Positions 11,672-24,420 of a DNA stretch of 64,000 nucleotides are shown one piece after another; the stretch's first letter is position 1, and each line of letters begins with the position of its first letter. A program made the translations under genes and the position numbers. The stretch is from contig JAXGGA010004511.1 in assembly GCA_038373865.1 (NCBI GenBank), positions 23,523 to 87,522 of the forward strand, read 5' to 3'. This DNA comes from Uloborus plumipes (taxonomy: Eukaryota; Arthropoda; Arachnida; Araneae; Uloboridae). The notes below the pieces were generated by a model. That model saw nothing but the letters and a program-made list of their open reading frames with translations, did not search any database and was not told where the DNA came from.

Positions 11672-12735
11672 GTTGCAATTCATCATTGCGAAAAGCATCA
11701 TTTGAATGCAAGGTGTCGGTTTTTTTTTTTTTTTTTTTTGCAATTTATTTGAGGTTTTTTTTTTCTCTCATAATTTTTTGGCCCTTAAGTACATCGGGTA
11801 AAATCATGCTTTAAGTAAATAAAGTCTTCAAAAAACATAAGCTGGACATTTGATAATCGAGAAAAAGTTATGATAAATGACACTAGATAAAATTAAAACT
11901 GGCGTACAGAAACGATGAATTATTAGCTGTAGACACACTTATTAATAATATAAAAATTACTAGTAAAACTAATTAACAAACCATGTTTCATTAAATTATA
12001 TTTACGTACACTAAATCAACACACTTTTTGATAACAATAAATCTTTGAAATATACTTTAAAACAGACGCCTGTTAACATAATCTAAATAAGTCAAACCCT
12101 ATCTGCTCTTAAGTCATTTCAAAAGCATAATAAAAAACAATTAAATTTCAAAATATGTTTCATTAAATCGAGAAACTCAGCAAACTTTATTTTTATGTTC
12201 TCACAGTATTGGTATTTCAATTATTTTGCAGTGTTGTCTTGAGTGTTTTAATAACTTTCTTGAAAACTTCTCCCGTGTTTACTTAAGAATAACTTTTAGG
12301 AAAAATAAAATCGTGTTAGAAATATATCGTTCTCATGTACTTGAGGCTTCAAAAGAGTAAGAAGTTTATTGATAGCACGACCAGACAGAAGAAAAATGTT
12401 TATCTTTAATTCGGGCTAGTGTTTGCCAATTCTTTGTAAAGCGAAGTCTAAGTAAACAAATCTAAAAATGTTTGTGTCTTTTTCTTTTGGTTATAAGAAA
12501 ATTCGAGCTTGTGTTATTACAGTTCTGAAAACAGGAAAAATATGAAGAGGAAATGAAAACCATAAACAACTCTTCCGAAAAAAAAATTATTCAAAATTTT
12601 TCAACATGAAAATAAGAATTAAACAGATATTCCAGAGAAAAAATTTTGGTTAGTGTATTTTAGTAAATTGTATACAGTTTAACGAAAAATAATCCGAATT
12701 ATAGTTTCAGAGGTATTTTTAAAAAATAAAAGTCT

Positions 12736-12943
12736 CGTTCTTTACAAATATACTTAATGCCATTATTGATACTAAAGGTTTAACTATATTTCATGACACT
12801 CTAACTAATTTCACTCTGATTTTCAAAACTATTGAATATCCGCTAAATTTACATGCACTTACAATACATCACCATGTAATATAGTTTAGCCTTTAGTATT
12901 AATAATAGCATTACATATTTTGCTTTTATATTTGCAAAGAACG
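12736..12943. mobile_element. small inverted-repeat (MITE-like) element
   Basis: CGTTCTTTACAAATATA at the left is mirrored by TATATTTGCAAAGAACG at the right. Inside, AATGCCATTATTGATACTAA pairs with TTAGTATTAATAATAGCATT. Arms are long and imperfect, total about 208 bp. I found no clear target duplication, so the superfamily is unassigned. Confidence 0.6.
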
Positions 12944-12968
12944 TGAATGTTATTTTTCATTCTGAGTT

Positions 12969-13006
12969 ACATACATACATACAAGCATACAAACATACAA
13001 ACAAAC
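12969..13006 (+). repeat. (ACAT/ACAA)n microsatellite
   Basis: Repeated ACAT units pass into ACAA units. Confidence 0.8.
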
Positions 13007-13345
13007 CCACATGTGAAACTAATAAAAGCGTATTAAAATAGAGTGATGCTAAAATGATAAAACTATTGTCTCTTTACGTAAATCTTCAATCAGGAGCCTA
13101 CGTTTTTAGTTACAAGGACACATTTTGGTCATACAAGCAATTACTTTATCAATATATAAAATAGTGTGATCCGAAATGTAAGTTCTACGATAAATGATAA
13201 TTAAACTGTCAAGAAATTTGAAGCAAAGGCTGGGAAGTTGAACCTTATTACTTTTGAAGTCAAAACTTAAGGTACGTTTAAGGTCAAACTTTTAACTGCT
13301 AAGGGTAAAAAGAAAAACCTTAAATAGCTTTGGATTTCTTAAATG

Positions 13346-13647
13346 TTGTTGTTGCTGTTGTTGTTACATAGGCCAGTCGGGTACCCGAGTTCGAGTAGAT
13401 GAATATGCTCCATTTAAAGCAGAATTGGAAGGGCTTTCGTTTTTACCGGCACTATTATGGTGGAAGTCTGTTTTAGCTAAACACACATGCCGTAGGACCC
13501 GTTTATAGGGCAGGCTGCCATTCGCAACATACGCAATCAGACAGAGTATGGACAAGGACAGTAATACGTCCATGCCTGAGTCGGGGATCGAACCCGGGAC
13601 CTTTCCATCCCACTCAGACTTCTCTGTACTGGAGAAAGTTGCCGGCG
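13346..13647 (-). mobile_element. tRNA-derived SINE with (AAC)n-type tail
   Basis: On the minus strand the element holds a Pol III B-box-like GGGTTCGATCCC about 60 bp from its start and ends in an ACAACAACAGCAACAACAAC tail. It is flanked by a near-perfect 10-bp duplication, TTCTTAAATG (13336-13345) and TTTTTAAATG (13648-13657). The A-box is not clear, so the head may be truncated or diverged. The 98-codon open frame over it is not a gene. Confidence 0.78.
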
Positions 13648-14420
13648 TTTTTAAATGCAAAGCACTTTTTTTTTTTTTTGCAATTCAATGCTTCGGCTTA
13701 TTTTGCTTCAAATTCTGTATAAAAATGACACACTTTAAGTCTGCAAGTTAAGCAATAAATTATTTTTTAAACATTCAAATGAAGGAGTTAGAAAATCAAC
13801 TGCTGGCGTTTCTTTAATTACTATGGAATGACCTTGACAAACTTAGAAACTCACCAATTAAAGTTTACCTTTCTAAATTATAATTTAGGAATGTAATATT
13901 TTTACATTATCATTAACACATTAATGCCTGACTTTTTTTCCCAATGATTTTGTATACTGGTTACAAACAGTATTTAATGGATAGGAAAAACAATTAAAAA
14001 ACATATTATGTAAAAAATAATTTTTTTTATTAAGGAAAGAAAAATTGTCTCTTAATAGTTACGGTAGACCCCAGAGGTTATATACTTTTTTCACTAATTT
14101 TTTTTTCTGCCTACGATACAATATTTCAATAGACATTTTATAAGAAGAAATAAGCAATTAACATAAACTGGGAAGCTGGGAATAACTTTGAAAACTTAGC
14201 TTTTTTTTCTTGAGATTGTGAACGATGTCATTTTTGATAAAGATCATATTAAAACTGCTACAGAACACACTTTACAACGGTTCTGTGCTGCAATCTGTTA
14301 ATAACGAATTGAAACAATACCAAGGTACTCATTGAACACTATTATTTGGTTGAAATGTTCATTTGGGGGAAATTCAGACCCTTTTTTGGACCGTCCCTAA
14401 AGAGGGACGATAGGCATTAA

Positions 14421-14982
14421 CCCTCGTGGGTCCCTCCCATTTCAGTTACACTCAAGACCCTTGGGGTCATAAACGACCCCAATGCTTCCTTTAATTAATT
14501 CATTATAATTATTGAATGTTACATGCATTATTTAAGTTCACACACTTTTTAAAGCTAAAAAAACAAAAAATAAAAAGATACAATTAAAGTAAAATTTAAT
14601 TTATGAATTAAAATTATAATTTTAGAGCAAAACTTACAATAACTGTAGATTTATTTACATCTATTACAGACCTGAAAAAACATGATTTTTGCAAGTGAAT
14701 TTCAAACACTTATGACATTTTTCAATGCATTTTCTGTCCAGTTCTCTTGGACAAAAGTTGCAACGTCCTCTTTTTTTGGCCTTCTAGGGAAGTGACCCCA
14801 AGGGTCTTGTGTGCAAAAAATGCAATTCGGGAAAAATAAAACACAATAATAGCATTATTTTGAATAGAAAACTAGAAGAATAAAAGCCACAAAATGCCAT
14901 TAAAAACAAATGGTTGATTAACAAAATATATTAAACAGAAATTGCATTGGGGTCACATATGACCCCAAGGAACCCACGAGGG
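14421..14982 (-). mobile_element. second piggyBac-type element nested in the first
   Basis: Ends CCCTCGTGGGTCC and GGAACCCACGAGGG are flanked by TTAA (14417-14420, 14983-14986). Subterminal palindromes GGGGTCATAAACGACCCC (about 14463) and GGGGTCACATATGACCCC (about 14949) sit symmetrically inside the ends. A cysteine-rich piggyBac C-terminus is still readable on the minus strand, so this is an internally deleted piggyBac element rather than an anonymous TTAA MITE. Confidence 0.9.
14664..14783 (-). pseudogene. piggyBac transposase C-terminal cysteine-rich domain, truncated
   Basis: The minus strand is open for 39 codons between a TAG at 14784-14786 and a TAA stop at 14664-14666. It reads as a basic start (KAKKRGR), then C-x2-C (CNFC), then C-x3-C-x2-C (CIEKCHKC), then C-x2-H (CKNH), ending FSGL. 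This spacing of Cys/His pairs immediately before the stop is the zinc-binding C-terminal domain of piggyBac transposases, which binds the transposon ends. The catalytic domain is absent. The reading stops exactly where the family protein would end, supporting preservation of the 3' end of the gene next to its terminal repeat. Confidence 0.85.
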
Positions 14983-14994
14983 TTAATGGGTTAA

Positions 14995-17900
14995 AATATA
15001 TAAATTTATCCCAAAAGAAGTTACTTACGCATTTGATGATTTCCGAACAACTGCATAAAGAAACGCATTGCCTACTAAAGCTGTTTTATCGGTCTTATCT
15101 TTGTACCTCTTTTCTATGTCCCTATAAGCTTAGAAATAGAATATTATTTATCAACATGATTCTTATCTTTTACTTAATTTATGAAAGCATTACCCAGAAG
15201 AAGACAGTGGTGCAATTTCGTTTTATGTATTCTAGATATAAACCATACGAATATATTCATAAAAACTGGCTCAGTGAAACAAAAGAAAACCGCAAGAAAA
15301 TAAATAAATGATTAACTAAATAAAATAAATTGAATGAGCAAATGCAAGTTGTTGCGCACCGAAAATCATTCGTTAAAATTGCGCTATCTTACAAAAATAG
15401 ATTCTAAATTTTCTTACAAAACACAAAATATGATTCAAAATACACAACATATAAGTTTATTTCAAATTCAAATAGAATAGTTAAGCTTGTTTCCAGAAGC
15501 CAGGCTACTATACCTAGGCTAAAAAATCATTGGTTTCTAGTTGTCTGTAGCAAGAGAATTATTTCATCCCTATACAATAGGAATTGTTAGTCTTGGTAAT
15601 CAAAACTTCGTTCAATCTCTAATCGCAAACCCAAAAACTTAAAACCTTCTGAAGCTAAAAATTTACATACTTTTCAAAGGGTGCAAAATACACAAGCAAA
15701 ATAGAATCATTTCTTAAAATTTCTAAAAGATAAAATAGAATCAATTCTTTTTTGTAGTGAAATCAGACTTTCTAACTCATTAGCCCATAAAAGTACCTTA
15801 AAAGTATTTGTTTAACACAACTGTATGCATCTTAAAAATTTTACAAAAAATGGAGGAGGGGGAATTAATTTTTGAATTTACGAAAATAAAACTGAAGATA
15901 TTGGAAGTAATGTGGTAAATTTGATTGCGGATTCTAGAATATATGACTGGTTTTGTAGGTTCATCTGCCCTTGTAACCTTTCATAATATAATTCTATTCG
16001 GAGAGAAACAACTGAAATTTCTGTTTCAAAGACCACGACAAAACCCCCATTATCGTGCCTCTTTTTTAATTGTTTTTTGATTTAAAAAAAAAAGATTTAG
16101 ATTCGCTAGCATTTCGAAAAAAAAACTTGATATTATTCTCTACAAGGTGATTTAAACCCAGTTAATTTAAACCCTTCATAAAAACTGCCGTACTAAACAC
16201 AAAAGTGGTGTCTGTAGTTGAACTCAAACTCAGAAATTGCTTTTTAGAATTTTACATCTTCGTGATGGATTCCTTTTTATTGAAGAATTCTTAACTTTTG
16301 GTTCTGTTCATATAAAATTCGCGAAATTTTCATTCAGCAAAATCACCCATTTCATTTATTTCATTGCAACATTTCAGCTAGCAAAAAAAAGCGTTTTTAC
16401 ACTATTTGGTTTCTTGAGTGCCAGCAACTTCTAGTGGTGATACTGAGTCATTTCAAAGGAATGAATTTTTCAACATTTGTTGGCTTTAAAATGAAATGTC
16501 TGCAAATTTTTATCTCAAAACGTGATGTTCTTCACGTTCACAATGGGTCTCTAATTTAATGAACACTTTGCATGTTCAACGAGCAAAGTTATATAAAGTA
16601 TTAAAGCAAAAAAAATGGTATGAAAAAAATATTCATTTCTAATGTATATTATGAAGAAATATTACATTAATACAATAAATGTTCAACCTAAATAACCAAT
16701 TTAAATACTGATAAATATCCAACTAATCTGAAATTTTCGGCATTAAAACACATTAAATTTTCAGCCTGAATTGCAATACGTAACTTCCATAACTATAAAG
16801 TTAAACTTCTCTTGGTCTTGTCCCGATTCTATAAAAAAAAACTCAACGCCAGAACATTTTTGAAATTTCTAAATTATATTACAGGATGTAAAAAACTTGA
16901 AGAGAGACTTTTTCAAAATTCTTATCGTGGAGAAATTTATGCAGCACTTTGAGATAGTGAAAGCTGAAACAAGTGGAGCATAAATGTAATTCGCGAGTGA
17001 TATTCGCGAGTGATATTCAACAGCAATGAAGTGTGCATGGAGAAATGCAAGGAAGGAAATATGTTAAAAGTTTTAGATTTTTAGGTTTAATGTTTTAAAG
17101 TTTTACGCACAAAAAGTACATATAAGAAATATATGAGATATCACGGTTACATGTACTTAGAGTTTTTGTCTGTCAGTAACAGCTTCTCCATATAAATTTC
17201 ACTAAAATAAATAAATATTAAAAAATTGTTATAATAGTGATATTATACGTATAGCTCAATTTGAAAAAATATCCGTAAAAGTAGTTGTAAGCGAAAAATA
17301 CTGGAAACATCAAAATAATTAAACTGCTCTGTCTAGATGTCCTGTGCAAACGCTTAGATAATTATAAAGAATTTTTCTTTAAATCATATCTAACTTAAGA
17401 ATTTCTCAGACCCAAGATTTTTACTGAACTAATTTAGAGTATATTATTCATTTTCATTTTGCTTGCTGTAAGCTGTTTATTAATTTTTGTATTTATTTAT
17501 TTGTAGAATAACTTTCTTAACAGTATCTTTTATTTTTTATACAACTGCATACATTTCTTGCTGAAAAGATGTGGTTGGTTTACAATAGTTCTTTGAAGCG
17601 TTCCATACACAACCTTTAAAGTATTACAAGTTAATAATGGTCTTTTTTGAATGATGCTTAGTATAAATTAAAGTCTGAAGAGTTGCTGAATAGTGTGCCA
17701 AACTATCCCTTTAGATACATGAAGTAATAAATTAAGAGAATAGAAATTTCACAAAGGAAAAAGAAAATTCAAAAAAAAAAAAAAAAACAAGAATAAATAA
17801 CCAGCACCATAATGTATATTATCCCATTATTTCATTATTTTTCTACAAGACTTCCCTTCATATGCTTGCAGGGTGAAAACGAAAACACCAAGACATAAAA

Positions 17901-19035
17901 GCACGCAGATGCAAACAATACACGTATTGATGTTAGAATTTTAAATTGAATTTACTTTCCCTTTCTCCCATTTAATATTTCCCCCATAAAACAAACCAGT
18001 CTCTTGCATATTTTAACAACATCCTAAAACTTCGCGATCGCATCTGATAAGTGTTGCCTTGCGTGCAATCTTTTGCTTTACGTGAGCGATGAGTTAGATA
18101 TTATGCATAAACTTGGATCTAACTACACCTTTGCTCTGGGGATAATTGCATTATGAAAGCTAACGTACATGTATTCGCCTGGATGCCTTCGGTAAATGTT
18201 GTAAGTTCATGTTTATCAACAAGGTTGTGCGTGAGACATCTTTATTAGTTTAGGAGGAAGTACTAATTTAACATGTTCACTTGTTGTAGTCTGTTTCCTT
18301 ATTTTAAATTTATTTCGCACTCAATATTAAGGCGATTGATGCAGAGTAGCATTTTGTTTTAGCTGTTCTGGTTGAGTACGTTTATGTGAAAGGTTTTTTA
18401 ATGTAAATTTCTGAAAGCTTAGTTAGGTTGTGTAGTTTTTGCTGTGTACTGAATCTAACTAAATTTAATGTTGCTCATAATGGATCCTGACTTTTTGAAT
18501 AATGTATAATGTAAAATGCTATTTGATTACTTCTCACGTTTTGTTCGGGAAGAAACAAAGCCTTGTTCTTTCATATATTACATTTTACATACATCTCTTT
18601 TAAATAGATATTAGTTGACTGGAATTTAAACTCACATTTTGTAATTAATGTGATAAGTTTAACTTGCTACAATGCATAATGGTAATAAATAAAGGGTTGG
18701 TGTGCAATTGTTTTCGAAAGCAGAGTAAATACTTCGCAACATAAATTTTCAGACTTGCCATGCTTTCTGAAATATTTTTATTAAGGATTCTTGAATAATT
18801 TAAAACATTACGAATGAAATTTAAACTATCACAGGAGATTTATTTATAATATTTAAAATACTCATTTTAGTACTTTCTTGAACAATTTTGAGATATTTGA
18901 TATTCAGGTGCTAAGATTCGTCAACTTGACATCACACCAATGTGTTCATTCCCACTAGACGGCTCCAACTCCTGTTTACTTCTCTCACCAGCAACCCCTC
19001 CCTTCCCCTATTTTTTTTTCTTCCACCTGCAGGGG
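14995..19035. other. unassigned AT-rich sequence with one MITE fragment
   Basis: At about 16189-16236 a stretch (GCCGTACTAAACACAAAAGT and following) matches one end of the inverted-repeat element at 51168-51412. ATTCGCGAGTGAT is directly repeated at 16990-17015. An A-run lies at about 17770-17787. No gene was recognised; the open frames are short and without motifs. Confidence 0.5.
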
Positions 19036-19043
19036 CTCGAAAG

Positions 19044-19467
19044 CAATACCTCCTAAATACTAAATGCCTGCAACTTTCTCGTTTTTAGCACAGAGCAAAA
19101 TTTTGCCCTTGGTTCACGATACACTGCCATCTACCAGAGTTCTTCGATAAAAAAATTAACGATTGGTTTGTTTCTATATTTAAATTTAAAAAACAACCAA
19201 TCAAAAAATTTAATTCGAACATTGTTTATATCCCCATCGCCAATAGCTGCAAAATTTCGGGCTTGGTTCACGATACACTGCCATCTATCGGAGTACTTCG
19301 AAAAGAAGAAATTAATGATTTGTTCATTTCTAAATTTAAATTTTAAAACCAACCAATAAAAAAATTAAATTTTTAATTGGTAAAGCCGCAAGACGGCGCT
19401 TAAAGTGGAACCAACGACGACCGTAGCAAAGCAAATGTACTAGGCATTTAGTATTTTGGAGGCGTTG
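19044..19467. mobile_element. hAT-type MITE
   Basis: CAATACCTCCTAAATACTAA at the left is mirrored by TTAGTATTTTGGAGGCGTTG at the right. The flanks are CTCGAAAG (19036-19043) and CTCGAAAA (19468-19475), an 8-bp duplication with one mismatch as hAT elements make. Inside, a block containing GGTTCACGATACACTGCCAT occurs twice about 140 bp apart. A truncated relative lies at about 36368. Confidence 0.85.
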
Positions 19468-20289
19468 CTCGAAAATCACCTTCGGTCTGGTACATCAAGG
19501 GCTTTGCCTTTAAAACGCTTTTATGTCCGTGACTTTTTGCAGGAGTGCCCACATGGGTTATGGCGCAAGATGTGCCATCAAAATTGGGGGGGAGGGTGGA
19601 TTTTTTTAACTAATTTATTTGTTTATTTAAGTTATTTATTAATTAATTTATTTATTTACTAAATAAATATTTTTTTATTTATTTGAATTATTTAGCTCTT
19701 CAATAAAAATTATTCACTAGCTTATTTTTTAATTTAAATTATTTTTTTTATTTCTTTATTATAATTTTTTCATTAATCTTTTGTGCACATGTGTGGGTGC
19801 TTGGAATGTCTGGAAGGAAAAAAAGCGATTCTATTCTGTGCACAATTCGACCTTTTAAATAATCAATAATATATAAACAAATAATAGTTATAATTTAAAA
19901 AAAAATAAATAATCTTCAAAAAAATAAATAAAGTAAAAAAGAGGGGCAAAAATAAAAATAAGAAACACAAGAGAGTTGTGAAATTTTTTGTGGGGAAATT
20001 TGAGCCATTGAGCTTGGAGGGGATGGGCACCCCTGACTTCGTGATGTGTAGCAACAACTTAAATCAACTCAGCTATTTAAAAATCTTAGCTTAGCGGAAG
20101 AATGCAAATTAAAGTTTTATAATCGTATTCCCCCCCCCCCCTAGCCAGTAACCCGACGGCCCTCCACATGGATAGCACAAAAAAGAATAATTGATACAAC
20201 CCCTAAAAAACCTTCTGGTTGGCGTAAAACATAACTCCAGTAAGTGATATCATGAAAAATGCATTGATTTGATAGATGACGACAAAGAT

Positions 20290-20565
20290 AATTTCGAGTG
20301 CCATGACGATAGTTAAATGTAAGTATTAAAATTTGAATCCCTGAGCTTTGCCTCAAAATTTACAAGCTGTACCATACCAAGTGAGGTCGCTCGCTGGTAT
20401 TCTAATTTCACATTAGCTATCAGTTTTTGTTGGCTCTCTTTGCTCCATAAGAGGATTTCTGCCTCAAGATCGCTTAACTCCTTTTCCATGCTGACGAGTG
20501 CCAAAAAGCACGAAACTGCAGTCCATGGATGGAATAAACGAGTGGGTGGTGTGTTGTAAATTAAA
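20290..20565. repeat. unknown dispersed repeat, unoccupied copy of a Helitron target
   Basis: This stretch (including TTTCACATTAGCTATCAGTT and TGACGAGTGCCAAAAAGCAC) aligns with 52160-52301 joined to 53748-53820. In that second copy the Helitron at 52302-53747 separates the two halves. Here the sequence is continuous, giving an internal empty site. Repeat class unknown; the open frames on it are weak. Confidence 0.75.
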
Positions 20566-20626
20566 AATTGGTTGTCATTTGTAAGAATGAAAGCATAACT
20601 AATGCAAATATTTTATAATTGATCTT

Positions 20627-20882
20627 AATTGGATGGCATTATGCAAAAAGGAGTTAACCCACAAAAACCTGATTTTGAGATAATGGGCTTTAAAGTCAAC
20701 AAACTCTGGCAAAAATCATGAGCTCTATATCAATATACCAATGATATGTTACCATGAAACGCTGATAGGGCTTAAATCATTTTTGCTTAATGTAGAAAGC
20801 AACATATTTTACCATCAGAGTTAGATAACTCATTTTTTTATGTCTTGTGGGTTAACTCCTTTTTGCATAATACCATCCAATT
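20627..20882. mobile_element. 256-bp MITE with 35-bp inverted ends
   Basis: The left end GGATGGCATTATGCAAAAAG, continuing to GAGTTAACCCACAA, is mirrored by TTGTGGGTTAACTCC and CTTTTTGCATAATACCATCC at the right. AATT lies on both sides and may be a 4-bp duplication, but because AATT is palindromic it could equally be part of the ends. Superfamily unassigned. Confidence 0.72.
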
Positions 20883-23001
20883 ACCATTGTTAGAAACTTA
20901 TTTTGATCATTTGTCATTGTTTTCTTAGATCTTAAAATAATAGGCCTAATTCTCCGACTATTGTATAATAAGACCAAACGACTAAAGCTAACGGCTATGT
21001 TTAATTTCGGGTTTGTTTTCTGCAAAAGTGGCAATTTTTGGCTAGTTTCTTATGGAAATGGTAATGGTAATCTGTATGTTATTAAATATTGCAATTTGTT
21101 GACTCTAGCTCCATAGTTTTTATTTAATTGAAATATCCCTTAGGTATGCATTATTACCCACACATACATTATGTATTAACTTTTCAATGCATTTATGCTT
21201 AGTTAGTTTAATCTTTTTACAATGAAATAAAAATAATTTGAAGAAATATTTATGTAAAAAACTAATATACATTCGTATGTTAATTAGTTGAAATGCTGAT
21301 AAATGATTAAAATAAGGCAAGTATCGGTAATGGCTTTTAGAAATTCATTTTATTATTTTAAGATAAAAAAAAAGTTATTTCTATTCGAAGTGACAAAAGA
21401 AAGCCCACCGGAATAAATTTTCAAGAATGGTCGAAGACCAGTAATCTTATTCGACAAGCTCACATGAGCTTCAATCAATTTTGAATCAGAGACTAGAAAA
21501 AGAACAATCAAGCGCGATGTTGAAAAGTAGGTGCGAACTGATAACGATATTTAAATTACGGTTCACTCATCGATTTAGAAGATAAATTGGCACCCGTTTG
21601 ATGGGATAGAGATTGCTTCATTATATTTCTCTTCTTTAAATTCTGAGGTTTGCTCTTTTTTATCTTTGCAAGTGGCAACGCGATGAAATCTGCCAGGAGA
21701 AATGAAATTTTTAATTTTGTTATAAAGTTTTATTTGCAGTTGATATTTTTCTACTTAGATTTTTTGTTAGAAATGTCCATTATCTTAGAATATCGTTTTC
21801 AATCTACTTTATGTTTTTCTCAGTTTTTGTAATTTCTTAAAAATGGTCATTCTGAAGGCTTGCAAAGCAATACAGTTTATTTCAGTTTCAGAAAAAGAAA
21901 AAGAAGGGAATAAAGTTTATTTTGCTTTCTGGAATATGAATAAGCAATGTCAAATTCTAGAACAAGCAGAAAATACATTAGGAAGTCTTTCGATACTTTA
22001 TTTTTTAATTAATGTTCTTAGTATAATTACGAGTTTTTCATACTAAATGTTTCGTTTTGGTGACGCATTATTTGCTAAGAAAGGCATTTTAAGTATGCAA
22101 ATAATTTTATTTATTAATATAAAGTTTAAAAGAAAATACAAAAAACAGCTTTACACCTGCTTAATTAAAGCGTAAAATTAGGTGTTGTTGCAAGTTAAAA
22201 TACTGAAAAACGGAAAATGTTTTCATTTCAGGTATTTTTTCAATCTCTTCATTTATATGTTAAGTGCTACGAAGATTCCCCCCTCCTCAAAGAGTAAAAC
22301 ACCTTTAAAATAGAAAAAATATCCTCCAACCTTCATCGAAATTTAAACAGTGTTAGCCATGACCTTTCACCCCCTCTCTTAACAGGTTTCCCTGCCTATA
22401 ATGCTTAGAAAGTACTAAAGCATAATATAAAAGAATTACTCGGGGAAATTCAGTTGCAAAGTAACAAAATCTCATCGCAGCAAACACCAATAATACGAAA
22501 TATCTGTTTCAGAGAAATAAAAGTTCGGTTCCCGTTTTAATTGCAATAACATTATATGAATTTCGTTCCTGTTACAACAAACAAAGTGTACTGTCTCTCT
22601 AAGTTCATTGTAAAGGCTTTGAACTGTAAATAGTATCTATTTTCCAAGCTTCACTCGAGATGCGTCAGGTTGTAGTGCTTTGTATGTTCGATCTCAACCC
22701 GGACAAAGGCGAGGGGCATTTAATCAATTATTTAAATTGCTGCCGTTAGAGTCTTGAAGTCAATCAGATAAAAGATATGTACAAATTCTGTTATACATGG
22801 GTATTCTTAGCTGTCCAGTTGTCATGCTAGCTTCTGTGAGTTTATTTAAATTTACTCTACTTCAAACGATAAAATGTTTAACCAGTCCAATTTTTTATGA
22901 TATTTTGAACAAAAATAAGCATATTTTAGATGCATAATTTTGAATTCAAGTCAATTATATGCACTAGAATTTCCGGTCAAAAATGTTTCATGTGCTGCGT
23001 T
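20883..23001. other. unassigned AT-rich sequence
   Basis: No bounded repeat or gene was recognised. Open frames at 21650 and 21843 have no recognisable motif. Confidence 0.45.
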
Positions 23002-23003
23002 TA

Positions 23004-23547
23004 CAGTAAAATCCAGATTATACGCGGAGATGGAGAGAGTAACCGCAGAAAAACGAATACCCCAGATAATCCAAATAATAGGTAAAAAAAAACTATATTA
23101 GTGTATGAAATAGCTGAACAATATCAATATTACTTTGAAACTTAACTAAAAATAAAACATTTATAGTGAAGAGTATATGAAAATCTGAATCTAAAAACGA
23201 ACAATAACACATTCATAAAAAGGTTTTGAAAACGTTTAAGTTTAAAAAAAACATTGAATCACTAATATTAATTCGTATCTTAAATTTTTACGTAAAAGTC
23301 AGCTAGTTGTTTTTGTTTCTTCATTTTAAAACTTTTCTTCTTAATTTGTGATTGAAGTTTTTTTAACAACATCTTGTCACAATGCGAAGTATCATCCAAG
23401 TCCAAAAGTAGATCTTGCACTCGTAAAGTTAAAATGAGTGCATTTTTCTATATATTCAATAAATAATTACCGCAAGAAAAGTGTAAAAAGTCCCGCGAAT
23501 AATCAGAACCACTGATAATCCGACCGCAGATAATCGGGAGTTTACTG
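23004..23547. mobile_element. pogo/Tigger-like MITE
   Basis: CAGTAAAATCCAGATTATAC and, at the other end, the reverse complement of GCAGATAATCGGGAGTTTACTG form inverted ends flanked by TA. Repeated subterminal GATAATCCGA and CAGATAATC strings resemble pogo-group elements. No transposase domain was recognised inside. Confidence 0.78.
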
Positions 23548-23727
23548 TATAAACCTATATTAATTATTAACTATGGTATTTTTTACTTATCTCAACCTAA
23601 CTTAATTAACATTGAAACAGGTTACAACAGTTTTCCGACCTATACTTAATTAGAAAACTACAGACAACTACAATGACATACATTTTCTACACGTAGTATA
23701 CATTTTGTATAATATTTGTTTTATTAA

Positions 23728-24296
23728 CCCTTGAAGCAGTTTGCTCGTACAGTGTACGTGCTACCCGAAATTGGCCTCATCTGGTTTGCCCGTACGACTT
23801 ACGGGCATCGATATTTTCTGATTTCCTTTTCTGGTTTGCCCGAATTTTTCATTATTGAAAGAAACTATTTAGTAGTATTATTTTTCAACAGATGGTGTGG
23901 CTTGTCTATATAAATGAAATGCTTTTCATCAGGGTTTTTCAATGTAGCGAGAAAGCGGGAACTTTTTGTTCTACTATATGACTAGACAGTATGAAAAAGA
24001 CTTTTGAACTGTTTGGAAAATTGTAAACTTCAAAATTCACATTAAGTGTGAGAGAAATGTTTGCATAATTTGTAAACCATTCTTTACTGCCGGCAGAATG
24101 TACTTGAAAAATGCAAACATTTAGGAGTTTTGTGACCGAAATTGTAAATAAAAAATGTTGTAAAAGCATTTAAAACGAAAAAAAAATAAAAAATTCTTAA
24201 TATTCTTATTCTGTTAAGTATGCTACCTAACTATATGCAATAAAAAATATGCCTTTTTGGAAGCATTTCTGGTAAAATAATTGACCGCTTAAAGGG
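23728..24296. mobile_element. TTAA-flanked piggyBac-like MITE, distinct family
   Basis: The ends CCCTTGAAGCAGTT and AATTGACCGCTTAAAGGG are imperfect inverted repeats, with TTAA on both sides (23724-23727, 24297-24300). CTGGTTTGCCCGTACG-like units repeat near the left end, and GCCCGTACGACTTACGGGC there is near-palindromic. No transposase was recognised in either strand. Confidence 0.75.
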
Positions 24297-24420
24297 TTAA
24301 ACAAAGCTGTTTAATCTTTATTTTTTTTTTTTAACTGAGAAACTTCTATTAGTGAGAGGATTTTGAGAGTGAGAGTGATTTAGTACGAGGAAGAAAAAGT
24401 GCAACAGATAAACTATCGAA

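Larger units (their letters stand above)
13917..14990 (-). mobile_element. piggyBac MITE of the CCCATTAATGCC family, interrupted
   Basis: TTAA flanks lie at 13913-13916 and 14991-14994. The left end is CACATTAATGCC, one base off the family consensus. The body matches the copies at 489, 35796 and 50572. Its right terminal repeat is split at an internal TTAA by the element at 14421-14982, leaving GGCATTAA before and TTAATGGG after. Without the insertion the copy is about 510 bp. Confidence 0.88.
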
